Notes: generated from the letters alone by a model not told the origin. 64,000 nt of DNA from Breviolum minutum Mf 1.05b.01 (GCA_000507305.1 DF239036.1:450521-514520); one strand, 5' to 3'; positions 22,769-33,115 are shown, counted from the stretch's first letter. Numbers and translations are program-made.

Positions 22769-22875
22769 AAAAATCCCTGGTTGGTTGGGCTATATAGGGG
22801 ATGAAATCCTACCCAGTTATATAGGGATCATAATAAGCCATTATAAGGATCCCTATGAATAAACCAACCAGGATT
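22769..22875. repeat. IR-G palindromic element
   Basis: ATCCCTGGTTGGTTGGGC mirrors GAATAAACCAACCAGGAT, with GTTATATAGGGATCATAATA inside. Confidence 0.7.
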
Positions 22876-22885
22876 TCATGGAAAG

Positions 22886-22998
22886 TACACCCTGGAAGAT
22901 TAACATGGAACATACAGCCATCACCCATTTAGAAAGGAAAATGATCTGAACCCAAAATTTCATGATTATGTTCCAGCCGTTAAATCTTCCAGGGTGTA
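22886..22998. repeat. IR-H element (TACACCCTGGAAG subfamily)
   Basis: TACACCCTGGAAGATTAACA mirrors GTTAAATCTTCCAGGGTGTA. It lies head to tail with the IR-G copy ending 11 bp upstream. Confidence 0.75.
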
Positions 22999-23503
22999 GG
23001 AGGTTGTTTTTTTTTTTTTTTCGTGGCTCATTTCGTGGATTTTTTCGGATGCCTTTGAAGGATCCCATTGCCGGATGGAGCACTCGAAAGGTGGACCGGA
23101 GCCGACGAGCCGATGGTTTTTTTGGATGTTCGTTTTCGTCCTTAAAAAAGAACAGAAAACGAAGGAAGGAATGTCACCCTTTTTAAAAGGTGAATGATTT
23201 CAATTATAGGACATACATTTGAACCAATTAACTATTGATTTTCAGAAAACATTCATTTTTTGTTGTTTGGGGAGTAAATGACGAGCAAAAAAATGAACGA
23301 CACAGGTAATCCTTGAGTACGAGCCAGCTATGGATTCACTTATCAAAAAATCAACATATCACTCCGGGAACAACTAACATAGCGATTGCTGGAATGGCTG
23401 GACTCGGATTAGAGCCGATGTATTTCCTGTTGATAAGTGGAGATGATATCCCAGGCTGCTATGTGATCTTTTACCAGGCCAGCTAAGACCTTAATGTTTC
23501 ACG

Positions 23504-23680
23504 GATCCTTGCATGGGTTGGGGATTTTGTGCTGAAGGTCATGGGGATTCAGTCGGTGAAAAATCGGCTGCCAGGCTGATTTTCCACGCCCATCGCCCGA
23601 CCTGCCCAGTGGAAGCGAACGGAATTCCGTTTGTTTTTGCAGCGTTGGGTTCGTGTTCGAAGAAGATTCGTGATAGTTGA
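23504..23680 (+). CDS. Exon-like ORF, 58 aa
   Basis: The open frame reads DPCMGWGFCAEGHGDSVGE then KSAARLIFHAHRPTCPVEAN and GIPFVFAALGSCSKKIRDS, ending at TGA 23678-23680. It is coherent and GC-rich relative to the repeats around it, with no family recognised. The right side is followed by an IR-H-like element at 23704. It may be a terminal exon, since it ends in a stop. Confidence 0.4.
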   Translation, partial: DPCMGWGFCAEGHGDSVGEKSAARLIFHAHRPTCPVEANGIPFVFAALGSCSKKIRDS

Positions 23681-24361
23681 GAGGTGAAAAAGGTTTCAAT
23701 GAAAAGTTACACTCCCGAAGTTTAGGGTCTGAAAAGTTACAATCTCAAAAGGAGAGCAAATCTTCCAACCAACCATTTTCAGATGCATGTTTTATGGAAC
23801 ATGATGTTTACTTGTTTGTGACGTTCATGTTCAAGATGACAAGAGGTGAAAGGTGAATCGAAATGAAAGTTCCCAACAAAAACAGGTCTTCCTGGTGATT
23901 CAGTCCGTGACCTTTATATCCCCACATTGGAGGTCACTTCACTAAGTCACCCGCAGAATTGTCGGAACCTATTCTTTTAAAGGTTGAATTGAAAGTGCAG
24001 GTTTCTTTGTGCTTTTGATGGGAAAATGGAAGATAATGGAAGCTAGAGTTTCTACGGCCAGGGTCTAAGGAATAAATGTTTGCTTGACCTCTCTTCAAGG
24101 CTTCCGCAAATCTAAAGTTTCTGAAAAGAAAGAGGTCCTTTGGGTATCCGAACAAAATAAGTCCCGGAACTCAACCACCATTCAAAAAGATGGTCCCTTT
24201 TGGATGATGATCACTGTTTGAAAATCGTGATTTGTGAACCTACTCGTTTCAAAAATAGGCCAGTTGGACATCTATGGTAAATCTCAACCAACAGAAAAAC
24301 AAACAACTGACTGGTTCAACAGTTTTTTTTTTTCCGGACTGGTCTTGGTTGTCAAAATCAC

Positions 24362-24459
24362 CTAGGTGGTGGTTTCAAACATTTTTTAATTCTCACCCTT
24401 TGAAAGATCCAATTTGACAAGAACATGTTTGTTTTCAATATGGGTATTTCCACCACTAG
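24362..24459 (+). repeat. IR-A element, first of a tandem pair
   Basis: It starts CTAGGTGGTGGTTTCAAAC and ends TATTTCCACCACTAG. Its terminal CTAG is also the start of the next copy. Confidence 0.65.
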
Positions 24460-24555
24460 GTTGTGGTTGCCCACATTTCTATGTTCACCCCTACCTAGGG
24501 AAATGATCCAATTTGACTCATATTTTTGGGATGGGTTGGTTCAACCACCAACTAG
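24456..24555 (+). repeat. IR-A element, second of a tandem pair
   Basis: It starts CTAGGTTGTGGTTGCCC, holds CACCCCTACCTAGGGAAATG and ends TTCAACCACCAACTAG. Confidence 0.7.
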
Positions 24556-24670
24556 TCACTCTCTCAAAATCGATGGATGTTGGAAATCGCCAGGATTTCA
24601 GTAGCCGCCAAGGAACGGGGGTTGAAGATAAGTGCAGCAAAAACAGATTCCGATGTTTCATACTGTGTCC

Positions 24671-24771
24671 CCAAGGATCCATGTGACTGGTATATTTACC
24701 TACATGAAATACATAAAAAAATCAACCAAATGTAGTTTTTCTTAATATATATCATACATGGATCCTATGGG
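24671..24771. repeat. IR-B palindromic element
   Basis: CCAAGGATCCATGTGACTGG faces ATATCATACATGGATCCTATGG-type sequence. Confidence 0.65.
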
Positions 24772-25073
24772 TTCGAACAGACTATATTTACTTGAAAGAG
24801 TTTGGATCCCTTCAAAGCGGTGTATGCCCTACACCCTTTCAATCCAACCTTGATCGTTGTGACGTTTTTTTTGCTTCAGGTCTCATGAGGCAACATCATG
24901 CCTATATTTGGGGGTTTGGCAAACTCAGGTTGGTCCGTTGAATCAGCATGGTGATAGTCAGGATTTGAGTTGAAGTTTAGAAATCAAAAGGGCTATTTGG
25001 GGCTTATTTACTGTGCCCGAAACTATCATAGCTTCCGTGTGGCTATTTTGCGTATTATCTATACTTTGAGTTG

Positions 25074-25217
25074 AGGTTTGTTGAGATCGGTATCAGTGAA
25101 TGGACCCCCTTTTCATTTCTCCTTCGGAGTCCCTATGGAACACCTCCGCAATTGTATGGCTGGAAGATCGCGACAAGGAAGATGTCCCTTCCTGACATTA
25201 TATACTATGGCACCTGA
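25074..25217 (+). CDS. Exon-like ORF, about 47 aa
   Basis: The frame RFVEIGISEWTPFSFLLRSP then YGTPPQLYGWKIATRKMSLP is open for 144 bp in a GC-richer patch, and is followed by an IR-H element. No family is recognised. It may be one exon of a plus-strand gene. Confidence 0.3.
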   Translation, partial: RFVEIGISEWTPFSFLLRSPYGTPPQLYGWKIATRKMSLPDIIYYGT

Positions 25218-25257
25218 AAATAGGCTTTCCCCATGGTTGCTAAGTGACTAATACTAT

Positions 25258-25381
25258 TACACTCCCTAAAACTAACAGTTCGCCCCTGAAAATAGGCCTT
25301 CCCGAAGCCTTCCCAAAAGGAAACTAGTTTCCAACCATCCATTTTCTGGTGCTATGTTAGTTTCAGGTGTCAGGGAGGGTA
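25258..25381. repeat. IR-H element
   Basis: TACACTCCCTAAAACTAACA faces GCTATGTTAGTTTCAGGTG and CAGGGAGGGTA. Confidence 0.65.
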
Positions 25382-25554
25382 GGACTGGAGGATTGAAACA
25401 TGTCTTGGACATCTTCCGTTGGGGTGGGTCCCAACCCCTTCCCTTTGGCTCGTCACCGAGATGGCTAATGAAACATTTTTAGGTGATCGGGGATCCCTAT
25501 GATTTTTTTGATTGTCAGTATTGATGGGAAGGGGGACAACCCAATCAAAAAGAA

Positions 25555-25651
25555 GCCATGTATGGATATGGATGCTATATTTACCTACGTTTACCACAAA
25601 AATCATCAAACATCGACTTATTGTAGGCGCATATACTAGTCCCATGGATGG
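25555..25651. repeat. IR-B element, diverged
   Basis: CCATGTATGGATATGG and TATTTACCTACGTTTACC on the left, CCCATGGATGGTATGGG on the right. Confidence 0.5.
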
Positions 25652-25730
25652 TATGGGAATGTTCGTCATCAATGTTCACAACTATTTGTGGGACGATAAT
25701 CCAATCTGACGCACATTTATGTAGGTTGAA

Positions 25731-25972
25731 ACCGGGTTGGTTGGGTTACTGTAAATGGGGGATGACATACTACGCATAGGACCCGTGGGGCGATTGTATA
25801 TTTACCTGCAGTACATGTATATATATATAGTTGATTTTTTATGATACATATAGGTATATAAACATACCATACATTGATCCTATGGGGTAGGGGATGACGT
25901 ACTACCCAGTTACATTTCGGGATTATTTCACAAGCCATAACATGAGGATCCACATGAACCAGCCAGGATTTC
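25731..25972. repeat. IR-G element split by a nested IR-B
   Basis: CGGGTTGGTTGGGTTACTG (left) and GAACCAGCCAGGATTT (right) are IR-G ends. Between them an IR-B copy (25777-25887) is flanked on both sides by GGGGATGAC(A/G)TACTAC. Confidence 0.65.
25777..25887. repeat. IR-B element nested in IR-G
   Basis: CATAGGACCCGTGGGG and TATTTACCTGCAG on the left, ACATACCATACATTGATCCTATG-type sequence on the right. Confidence 0.65.
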
Positions 25973-27175
25973 ATGATTTATGTCACTTGCAGGTTTTGAT
26001 CGCTCAATTGAGTTGCAGGTTTTTCAGCTTAAAGGTTAGATAAAATAGGACCAAAGATGATACTAATTAAATCCCCGAAAACTAACATGGATACCCAAAA
26101 TGATGGTTTAGAAAAGGTGGACTCTGATGAAATATGGCCATTTGTGGTATCTATGTTAGATTTCTGGGATGTTCTCGGCACATCTTAGGATATCGTAATG
26201 TATTTGAATAGCCCCCTTTGAGTTCATCAGATGGTAGCTGTCATTTTTTTTGCACTTAACCATTGTCAACCTTTTAGTCAAAATAGGACCTTTCAAATCT
26301 CTGGATTTTGTGTGCCGCACGTTGTTGGTGGATTTATAGGGGTTATAAGTTATAACATAACTTGTATAATCCCATTTATTAACGATCGGCTCGGGGGCTT
26401 ACATGGTAGGATGTTGGGGTTGGAGTTTCGGAAGAAATGATTCCTATTAACCTTGAGGCCAGCGCCGAGCCCAAACCCTGGGAAAAGTCCATCAGCGGAC
26501 TTACAGTGTTTAGGCAGGAACCAAACGATACCTGTATTAATACCCCAAGATTCATGCGTGGTCTTATATTTGCATGTATTTCCCTGCATTTGATGTTGAT
26601 GCTAAATGTATGTAGATATTATCGTACGTCTAGGCAAATCATAGCAACCAAACCGCCGAGTAGTCACCCCAAATAGATCTGAATAGTAGTTTAGTATTGG
26701 AACCACCCCCCAAATCCCCTCAATTTAGATTTAGGAAAGAAAAGAAAAAAGTGCCCAGAATAATCATATGGGAAAAGAATATTTGCATCAGGATTTCTGA
26801 ATTCTTGTTTACCAATCAAGACATTCTCCTGCAAATCCGAAGAAATGAGGTTGAACCCGTCGATGTCCGATTGCTCAGATCGAAGATCCCTGAAGTTTTT
26901 AGGGCCGCAAGATGGTTCAGAAATCTGGGTACATAGCCAGTTAGATTTAAAAAACAAACAAAAGCTGGACTTGAGGCAAATTGATTTGCTCCTGGGTTGT
27001 TTTGGGTTAATATCCGATATTCACTATCAAACTATATCTGATGCAGTTATACAGTACATAAATCAGGACAATGTCTGAATGTCGTGATTCAAAAAAAAAC
27101 ACCTGCTAGGATTCTGTATGCATTGAGCAGTGAACCAGTTGACCTTGGTCATTTGCTGTATATATGGCATTCAAC

Positions 27176-27275
27176 TACCCAGTGTTATAGACATGTTATA
27201 GACATGTTATAGGGATTATATAGGGACTATAACAAGCCATTATCAATAAGGATCCTTTTGAACCATCCAGTTTTT
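27176..27275. repeat. IR-G-like half element with ATGTTATAGAC tandem copy
   Basis: CTACCCAGTGTTATAG and ATAACAAGCCATTATC..AAGGATCC match IR-G interiors. The left arm is missing. GACATGTTATA is repeated twice. Confidence 0.45.
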
Positions 27276-27410
27276 TTCGGATGTCATAAAAATTAGGGCT
27301 TGGAACCGTTTGCTCACTTAACTATAGATGGAAAAATTCACACCGGGAGCCCCCGGTGATTTGGATCGTCTTCAGTTCCAACATGACAGCCCTTTTCTTC
27401 GAAGAGTTTT

Positions 27411-27538
27411 CCAACATACCCCTGGGTCACATACCAAAAACGACCCTCAACCAACAGTTTATGATGAAGGAATTCTTGAATCATTTGGGGGGTTGGGAAG
27501 AGGCATCATTTGGGGTATGTTCCAGGAGTATGTTGGGG
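27411..27538. repeat. IR-K palindromic element
   Basis: CCAACATACCCCTGGGTCAC on the left, GGGGTATGTTCC and GGAGTATGTTGG on the right. A GAAGGAATTCTTGAATC core is shared with 32708-32803. Confidence 0.65.
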
Positions 27539-27683
27539 TTCCCTTGGATGTCTATCATTTTCCCAAGTTTCCTCCCGAGGAACGTCCGTAATTTGTGGTC
27601 CGATGGTGTCAGCTGCCGCAATGGTGAGATCAATGGTTTTTGCACGGCTGCTCAGACACCGTAAAAAAGGTAGGCAACATTTA

Positions 27684-27791
27684 CTAGGTGGTGGCAACTC
27701 AAATATTTTTTATTTTCAACCTGAACCCATGGGGAAATGATACAATTTGACGATCACATGTTTCAATTGGGTTGGTTCAACCACCGCCTAG
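27684..27791 (+). repeat. IR-A element
   Basis: It runs from CTAGGTGGTGGCAACTCAAA to GGTTCAACCACCGCCTAG. The GGCAACTC variant is shared with 32104-32203. Confidence 0.7.
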
Positions 27792-28391
27792 TTTACTTTC
27801 ACAGACATCGCCCCTGCAAAATAGTGGTTGGAAGACTACCCTCCAGAATACAAACATATCCCTGCAAAAAAGCACTTTTGAGTCGATGATTTTCCTTTTC
27901 CCGTTTGGTGAGATATGTTAGTTCCCTGGAGAGTACTTTCCTTTTGAAACAGCCTCTTTTTTCAGGGACATGTAAATCACAATAAAAGCTGAATAAAGAC
28001 TTTGTTGTTCGCCCTTATTTATGCTGGTGGTTGGAAAACAGATCATCACACTATTCCTATCAAATGATAATGAATGCTATGATTATGATAGAAAGGATCC
28101 ACATGAAATCATGCAATCCAAACACATCCAAGATGAATTTGGAGCAGACCAGTGGGAGGGATGCCCTTCCACTGACTAACCAATCCCGTTCCGCGTGGAT
28201 CTGTTTTGGACCGCAATGAGTAGTAAGGGCGTTGGACCCCGCTTTGTATAAAGGGTGATTAGTACCCTATACATCCAAATATATACCTTTTGAGGAGGTA
28301 TTTGAATCCCTAAACATATCCTTTTTGAAATCCTTTTAGAAAAGGGAGCACTCCCAAAATGGGTCTGTGTGGATTGGTTCCAGACCATTGA

Positions 28392-28736
28392 CAGACAAAA
28401 GGCTTCAGAAGGCTCAAGGAGCTTGGGGTGAAGGTCTGGGTGGTTTCCTTTGCTGGCTACTTCCAAGGACAGCGGGTCCCTGATAAGTGCGAGAGGCTGA
28501 GGGAAGAGCAAGGGCTGACTGACCATTGCCCAAAAATGTCCGAAAGGACTGGAGAATCAGGAAAGGTCAGGATCATGCAAGGATGGGATGTGAAGGTGAT
28601 CTTTGATGATAACAAGGCTATCTGTGAGGAGGCAAAAGCAGCTGGCATGGAGCTCTACCAGATCACCAAGAACACCAAATTTGGGTGGTCCATCCTGGAC
28701 CTGGCATTTCGAGGACTTTGGATGTCTAGGGGTTAG
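28392..28736 (+). CDS. HAD-like domain fragment or exon, about 110 aa
   Basis: The open frame reads TDKGFRRLKELGVKVWVVSF then AGYFQGQRVPD...CERLREEQGL...KVRIMQGWDVKVIFDDNKAI and CEEAKAAGMELYQITKNTK. The order (xVxVVSF, then VIFDDNxxICEEAxxxGxELYxI) resembles the second half of haloacid-dehalogenase-like folds, with paired Asp residues in FDDN. This is from pattern memory only. The frame ends GLWMSRG at TAG; the last codons overlap a GGATGTCTAGG end typical of IR-J, so the true exon probably stops slightly earlier. CATTGACAG just upstream is a plausible acceptor. Confidence 0.4.
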   Translation, partial: QTKGFRRLKELGVKVWVVSFAGYFQGQRVPDKCERLREEQGLTDHCPKMSERTGESGKVRIMQGWDVKVIFDDNKAICEEAKAAGMELYQITKNTKFGWSILDLAFRGLWMSRG

Positions 28737-28905
28737 TACTTGGTGGATTTTCTGTTTTCGGAACTTTTTTCGGCTGAAGAGCAGGACTGTTTCGATTCTT
28801 TCGCCTGGTTGGGGTGAATAATGATTTTGCTTCCCGTCTTGAGACCAGATGTTTCCATGACTTTCTTAGCAACCAGGACTAGAAAGGATTGCGTAATTCT
28901 AATCC

Positions 28906-29008
28906 CCTATAGGATTCATGTATGGTATATTTTACCAACATTTTGTTGATTTTTTTTTAATGGTTTTCCTGTAGGTAAATATACCAGCTGTCCCATGGAT
29001 CCTTTGGG
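28906..29008. repeat. IR-B palindromic element
   Basis: CCTATAGGATTCATGTATGG faces CCCATGGATCCTTTGGG, with GTAGGTAAATATACC inside. Confidence 0.6.
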
Positions 29009-29625
29009 ATTCATTCCGTGTAGTTAAAAACCCCGTGACTGACTCCTTTGCCCCCCTGCCCAAGAACACAAAGGAAAAACACACGGCCCAAGATCATCCA
29101 TCCCCCAGTTAAGGGATGTTAAGGGTTAACTTCACCAATTGGTTTCCCTTAATAAGGCCGAAAATTCAACCCTTGTTAACCTGAGGGGGTTACGTGGTCG
29201 TCGCCTTTGCAAAGGCTATGGCTTTTTGAATCGCCATAAAGCTACCTTGCAACCTTGTGTCTCTGATGCTACGGAGGATGGATGGATGGATGGGTTTTGT
29301 TGGGCATTTAAAACATGGCGGCATGGAACCGGTGAACATGTGAAAAGCTACAAGTAGCATTTTGGAAGCCACCTTTATCTTCATGCTTTTTGGTAGTTTT
29401 ATGTGGTTTTGTATGGTTTTATGATATTAGAACTTATAACTTATACAAATAGGGTTTAGAAGCCTCATTTTTCATGAGGTTGACGTGGTTTGTACGTTTT
29501 CATTGGCATTGCCAGTTTCCTTTACGTTCAGACCTCATTTGACAGAGCCATTCAGCGGTGTCAGTTTTCTTGTTTCTTCGTGGTTTCGAAGGCATCGACT
29601 TTGAGGCGTTTTAAAATCGAACCAA

Positions 29626-29730
29626 TACACCCCGGAAGATTAACATAGAATCTGAAAATGATGGTTTGGAAGATGATTTTCCTTTACAAATGGGTGATTT
29701 TTAGGTTCCATGTTAATCTTCCGGGGTGTA
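29626..29730. repeat. IR-H element (TACACCCCGGAAG subfamily)
   Basis: TACACCCCGGAAGATTAACA is the exact mirror of TGTTAATCTTCCGGGGTGTA. Confidence 0.85.
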
Positions 29731-29741
29731 CAGTTTGTATC

Positions 29742-29830
29742 CCTGTCTAGAGTTGTTTGGTGGCTTTTTGGTGAAATTGCTCAAGCTGATGGCGGCCTCG
29801 TTTTTGAGCAATTTTGGCGTTGAAAAAAAG
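29742..29830 (+). CDS. Candidate exon between two palindromic elements
   Basis: CLELFGGFLVKLLKLMAASF then LSNFGVEKK, bounded by an IR-H element upstream and an IR-I element 17 bp downstream. It is short and hydrophobic, and could also be chance. Confidence 0.3.
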
Positions 29831-29846
29831 ATCATAACATACACAC

Positions 29847-29963
29847 TACTGTTGATGGACGAAATCCTGCACCACCTGGGATGGTTAAAACATGTTAAAA
29901 CCCTATAAATAATGGGATAATCATCATCCTTGGTGGTGCAGGATTTTGTCCATCAACAGTAGG
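29847..29963. repeat. IR-I palindromic element
   Basis: CTACTGTTGATGGACGAAAT..CTGCACCACC is mirrored on the right with one mismatch over 31 bp. The right end CAACAGTAG would serve as a 3' splice site, and a coding-like frame begins right after it. Confidence 0.8.
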
Positions 29964-30155
29964 TCTGGAATGCTGGAACAAACGCCAAGCGTTTGGCAAT
30001 TGGTCGAAGAGACCACTTTTTTTGTCGAAGCTGCGCTTCACCAGACCATCACGTTATTGCATTTTGGACGGAACGATCGCGTGGCCATTTTGAACGACTC
30101 GGCCAAAGTCAGCCAGCAAACGCTGAGCCTACGAAACAAGAGAAGTAGCGAGTAG
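29964..30155 (+). CDS. Candidate exon downstream of IR-I
   Basis: Immediately after CAGTAG the frame reads SGMLEQTPSVWQLVEETTFF then VEAALHQTITLLHFGRNDRV and AILNDSAKVSQQTLSLRNKR, ending at TAG. The composition is protein-like. No family is recognised. If real, the IR-I palindrome forms its upstream intron. Confidence 0.38.
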   Translation, partial: SGMLEQTPSVWQLVEETTFFVEAALHQTITLLHFGRNDRVAILNDSAKVSQQTLSLRNKRSSE

Positions 30156-30439
30156 TGATCATGGGCCGGTGTTGAGCTGCTAGCTGAACCCGGAGTGTAT
30201 GTAGAGAAACTAAACGGCGGTTTCAAAGATTATCATCTTTTAACCCGTTTGCTACTGTATACGTCCCTTTTTGGGTTGGTTTCTGTCCTACAAAACCTTG
30301 AGATGAAACGTTTCTGGAAACCGGAGACCTGTTTTTTGTTGGTGGTTCCTAAAAAGGGACATCATGAAGCTCTCAAACTCCAAGGTTTGGGGGAAATGAT
30401 ATGTTTGGGGAAGATTCCAATTTTTGGGGATGATTTTTA

Positions 30440-30700
30440 AGCCTATTTACCATAGATTTTTAAGCCATTCATGTAGGTAACTGTTTGGTGGTGGTTTCAC
30501 TAACAAAAAGCAGTTTCATCGCGAACTTTGGGGAAGATGAACCCAATTTTGACTCATTTTTTTTAGGGGTTGAAATTCCACCACCTAGGTACATATTCAT
30601 TCCATAGATAGCAGCATATGGGAACCTTTCTCTCACGTTACTCTGATTTGTTGAGTTTGCGATTTTTCTACTAAATTGTACCAAGGTAAATCATCATTTT
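30440..30700. repeat. Duplicated segment copy 1, IR-A nested in IR-B
   Basis: CCATAGATTTTTAAGCCATTC, GTAGGTAACTGTTTGGTGG and CTCACGTTACTCTGATTTG all recur in order at 32345-32600. Confidence 0.65.
30483..30588 (+). repeat. IR-A element
   Basis: It starts GTTTGGTGGTGGTTTCAC and ends TTCCACCACCTAG. Confidence 0.55.
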
Positions 30701-30912
30701 GCACTTTTCGCGTTTGGGAGAATATGTTTGGAACTTTTTCGCTTCAATGTTTGGGCAGGACACCAAGTTAATATTCAGTTGTTTTGATACATTCCAAGTA
30801 TTTCAATTAGAAGCTGAGAAAGGCAAGCGCCAACAACCGTAAACTAAAGCTTTTTAGCTTGATGTAAGTAAATTGCAAAATGTACACCCGTCAAGTTTAC
30901 AATAGATACCGG

Positions 30913-31043
30913 TACTAGGATGTCCCAGGAATTTTGCAAATGGTTGGTAACTGATATATAACTTATAACATTTGTTTTAAACGGGATATAGTAGGGTTAT
31001 AACCAACGTAGAAACCTTTTTCGAACTTCATGGGATATCCAAG
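30913..31043. repeat. IR-F element, diverged
   Basis: ACTAGGATGTCCCAGGAATT faces CATGGGATATCCAAGCAC, with ATGGTTGGTAACTG and GGTTATAACCAAC blocks inside. Confidence 0.55.
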
Positions 31044-31536
31044 CACCTGCTTAAAAGGTTATTATTTCGGGTATATCCATTTTGTTTTTTTTGGGGCAAG
31101 TTAATGTGCTGGGGTCCACCAGCTCCCAGTGGCATGTGTTAGGGGATGGGAATATCAACCCAAGTCCGGGTCAAAACATACCCGCTATAAAGATTCCCGT
31201 CATTAAAGGTGGGATGACTAGTGACCATTCCTAATATAAGGACTTGATCGACCCACAAATGGCGAACTGTGTCCCTCTGAAGTTTAACAACATTTAGCAA
31301 CACATGTGCCCCAACCATGATTTCGAGGGGCGAACTGTTAAGTCTCGGTGGTAACCAATAAACTAGAATGGTGTGGCTAGGACTCAATCAAGAAATTGGG
31401 GAAGATGTTTCACCCCAACATGATTTTTTTTCCAAGGATTCGTTCGGATGCCCCCGCCTATGATCTAAACATGTTTTAATTCGGACAATATTTTTGTGGG
31501 GGAACTTACACATCTTGTGCACTTGTTTGTTGGTGA

Positions 31537-31642
31537 TACTGTTGATGGAAGAAATCCTGCACCAGTTGATAGGTAGGTTATCCCATTATTTACAGGGTTT
31601 TAACCATCCCAGGTGGTGCAGGAATTTGTCCATCAACAGTAG
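31537..31642. repeat. IR-I palindromic element
   Basis: TACTGTTGATGGAAGAAATC faces TTGTCCATCAACAGTA, with a GGTTATCCCATTATTTACAG core. Confidence 0.75.
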
Positions 31643-32103
31643 TTTTGTATATCACTCTATATCCATCATCTTCCAGTTTCCTATTTGTTTGTGGAACCAA
31701 GCTTCCAGTAGCCGATGTATCAGGTAACAATCATATAGGGAACTGGAAGATGAGGGTATAGTCATAGATTTTATTTGATACTATAGACTATACGGACTAT
31801 ACCGATTATCTAACGAGGTGGGATGACCATCGCCAATATAAAGAGTTTGGACCCTGGCACTAATATGTTTTATTGAAGGCCTTCACCATTCCTAGGAATC
31901 CTGGCTCACCTTCTGAGAATGGTTTCATGGAACCTAAAAACCTTGCGTTTCGGAAGTGCTTGCAGCCCAATCATCCTCTGACGTTCGAGGATTGGATTTG
32001 TAGGGAATGTTAGATATTACTTCAGTCTACCCCCCCGGCCCCAGATTTCCAGTCACAAATTTGAAGGTTTGGATTGGGATTCCCAAGCCTAAAAAAGGAA
32101 TAC

Positions 32104-32203
32104 CTAGGTGGTGGCAACTCAAATATTTTTTATTTTCACCCCTACCTGGGGAAATGATCCAATTTGACTAATATTTTTCAGATGGGTTGAAACCACCAAC
32201 TAG
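32104..32203 (+). repeat. IR-A element, well preserved
   Basis: CTAGGTGGTGGCAACTC..CCCCTACCTGGGG..AATTTGACTAATATTTTTC..ACCACCAACTAG. A coding-like patch follows immediately. Confidence 0.8.
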
Positions 32204-32310
32204 TCCACCTTCCGACACCTTCTTTGGACCAGTCGCAACAAATTCTCGTGCCGCCAGGACGTGGAACGCTCCTTGAGGCGCAGCCCCGCTCAGAGATGGG
32301 GGGGGAATTT
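32204..32310 (+). CDS. Short coding-like patch after IR-A
   Basis: GC-rich. One frame reads LPTPSLDQSQQILVPPGRGT then LLEAQPRSEMGGEFQ; a second frame is also open. Its placement directly behind the CTAG end suggests an exon. The frame is unresolved. Confidence 0.27.
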
Positions 32311-32344
32311 CAAGGCAATACTATGTTTCATGTATTGGGAATAT

Positions 32345-32600
32345 TTACCTACATAAAAACCATAGATTTTTAGCCATTCATGTAGGTAACTGTTTGGTGG
32401 TGGTTTCACTAAAAAGTAAACACATCCCTATTTGGGGAACATTTCAATGTTGACTATTTTTTTTTGGTTGAAACCACCACCTATAGGTAAATATTCCACA
32501 CATAGAGTCTATATGGGATCTTTATCTCACGTTACTCTCATTTGCTGAGTTTGTGTGTTTTTTTTCAAATTGTACCAAGGTAAATCACTATGTTGCAGCA
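32345..32600. repeat. Duplicated segment copy 2, IR-A nested in IR-B
   Basis: Same layout as 30440-30700: IR-B left half, IR-A insert (about 32391-32487), IR-B right half, then CTCACGTTACTCTCATTTG and TTGTACCAAGGTAAATCA. Confidence 0.65.
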
Positions 32601-32707
32601 CCAATTTGAGAGAAGATGTTTTTGCTTTTCCCAAGCATCGAAGAGTCGAACAAACAAGTCCAACGTTACATACAAGACACCAACTTTGACATCAATCTAA
32701 GAAAACC

Positions 32708-32803
32708 CCAACATACCCTTGGAGCATACCCCAGGAATCTCTAAACCCCCAAATGAAAGGAATTCCTTCATAAACCGTTGGTTGGGGGTCTGGGGTATGT
32801 TGG
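32708..32803. repeat. IR-K palindromic element
   Basis: CCAACATACCCTTGGAGCAT faces GTCTGGGGTATGTTGG. Confidence 0.65.
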
Positions 32804-32841
32804 AAAATTCTTAGAACTGAAAATGATGTTTCGTTGCTTTG

Positions 32842-32948
32842 TTAGACATCCAAAAAACAGCTCCTGAGCTTTAGTGTTTTTTTTCGGTATGTTTTTTGGA
32901 AACCCAAATTCTACCGAACCTCAGGAGGATATTCGCCTGGATGTCTAG
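32842..32948. repeat. IR-J element, diverged
   Basis: TTAGACATCC faces CTGGATGTCTAG, with CTCCTGAGC / CCTCAGGAGG inner arms. Confidence 0.55.
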
Positions 32949-33115
32949 GGTTTGCATCTTCCCTAACAATCGTCAGACCTCAAATTCCTGGCTGAAAACA
33001 GGTTCATTCCCCCTTTTTTGTTCGAGGCATCCAGCTGATTCTTAGGGAAGGGAATTTTTGAGAGATGTAGGGATTTCTGATCTCACAAGTACATGGGTCC
33101 CTACATATTGGTTTG

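Noticed and set aside
22962..23186. ORF starting in the IR-H element at 22.96 kb
   Set aside because: Its first third is the palindrome arm and a T run. The remainder is Lys/Arg-rich without family signal.
27328..27664. ORFs of 87 and 102 aa at 27.3-27.7 kb as one gene
   Set aside because: Most of their length is the IR-K palindrome. Only about 27570-27664 might be exonic.
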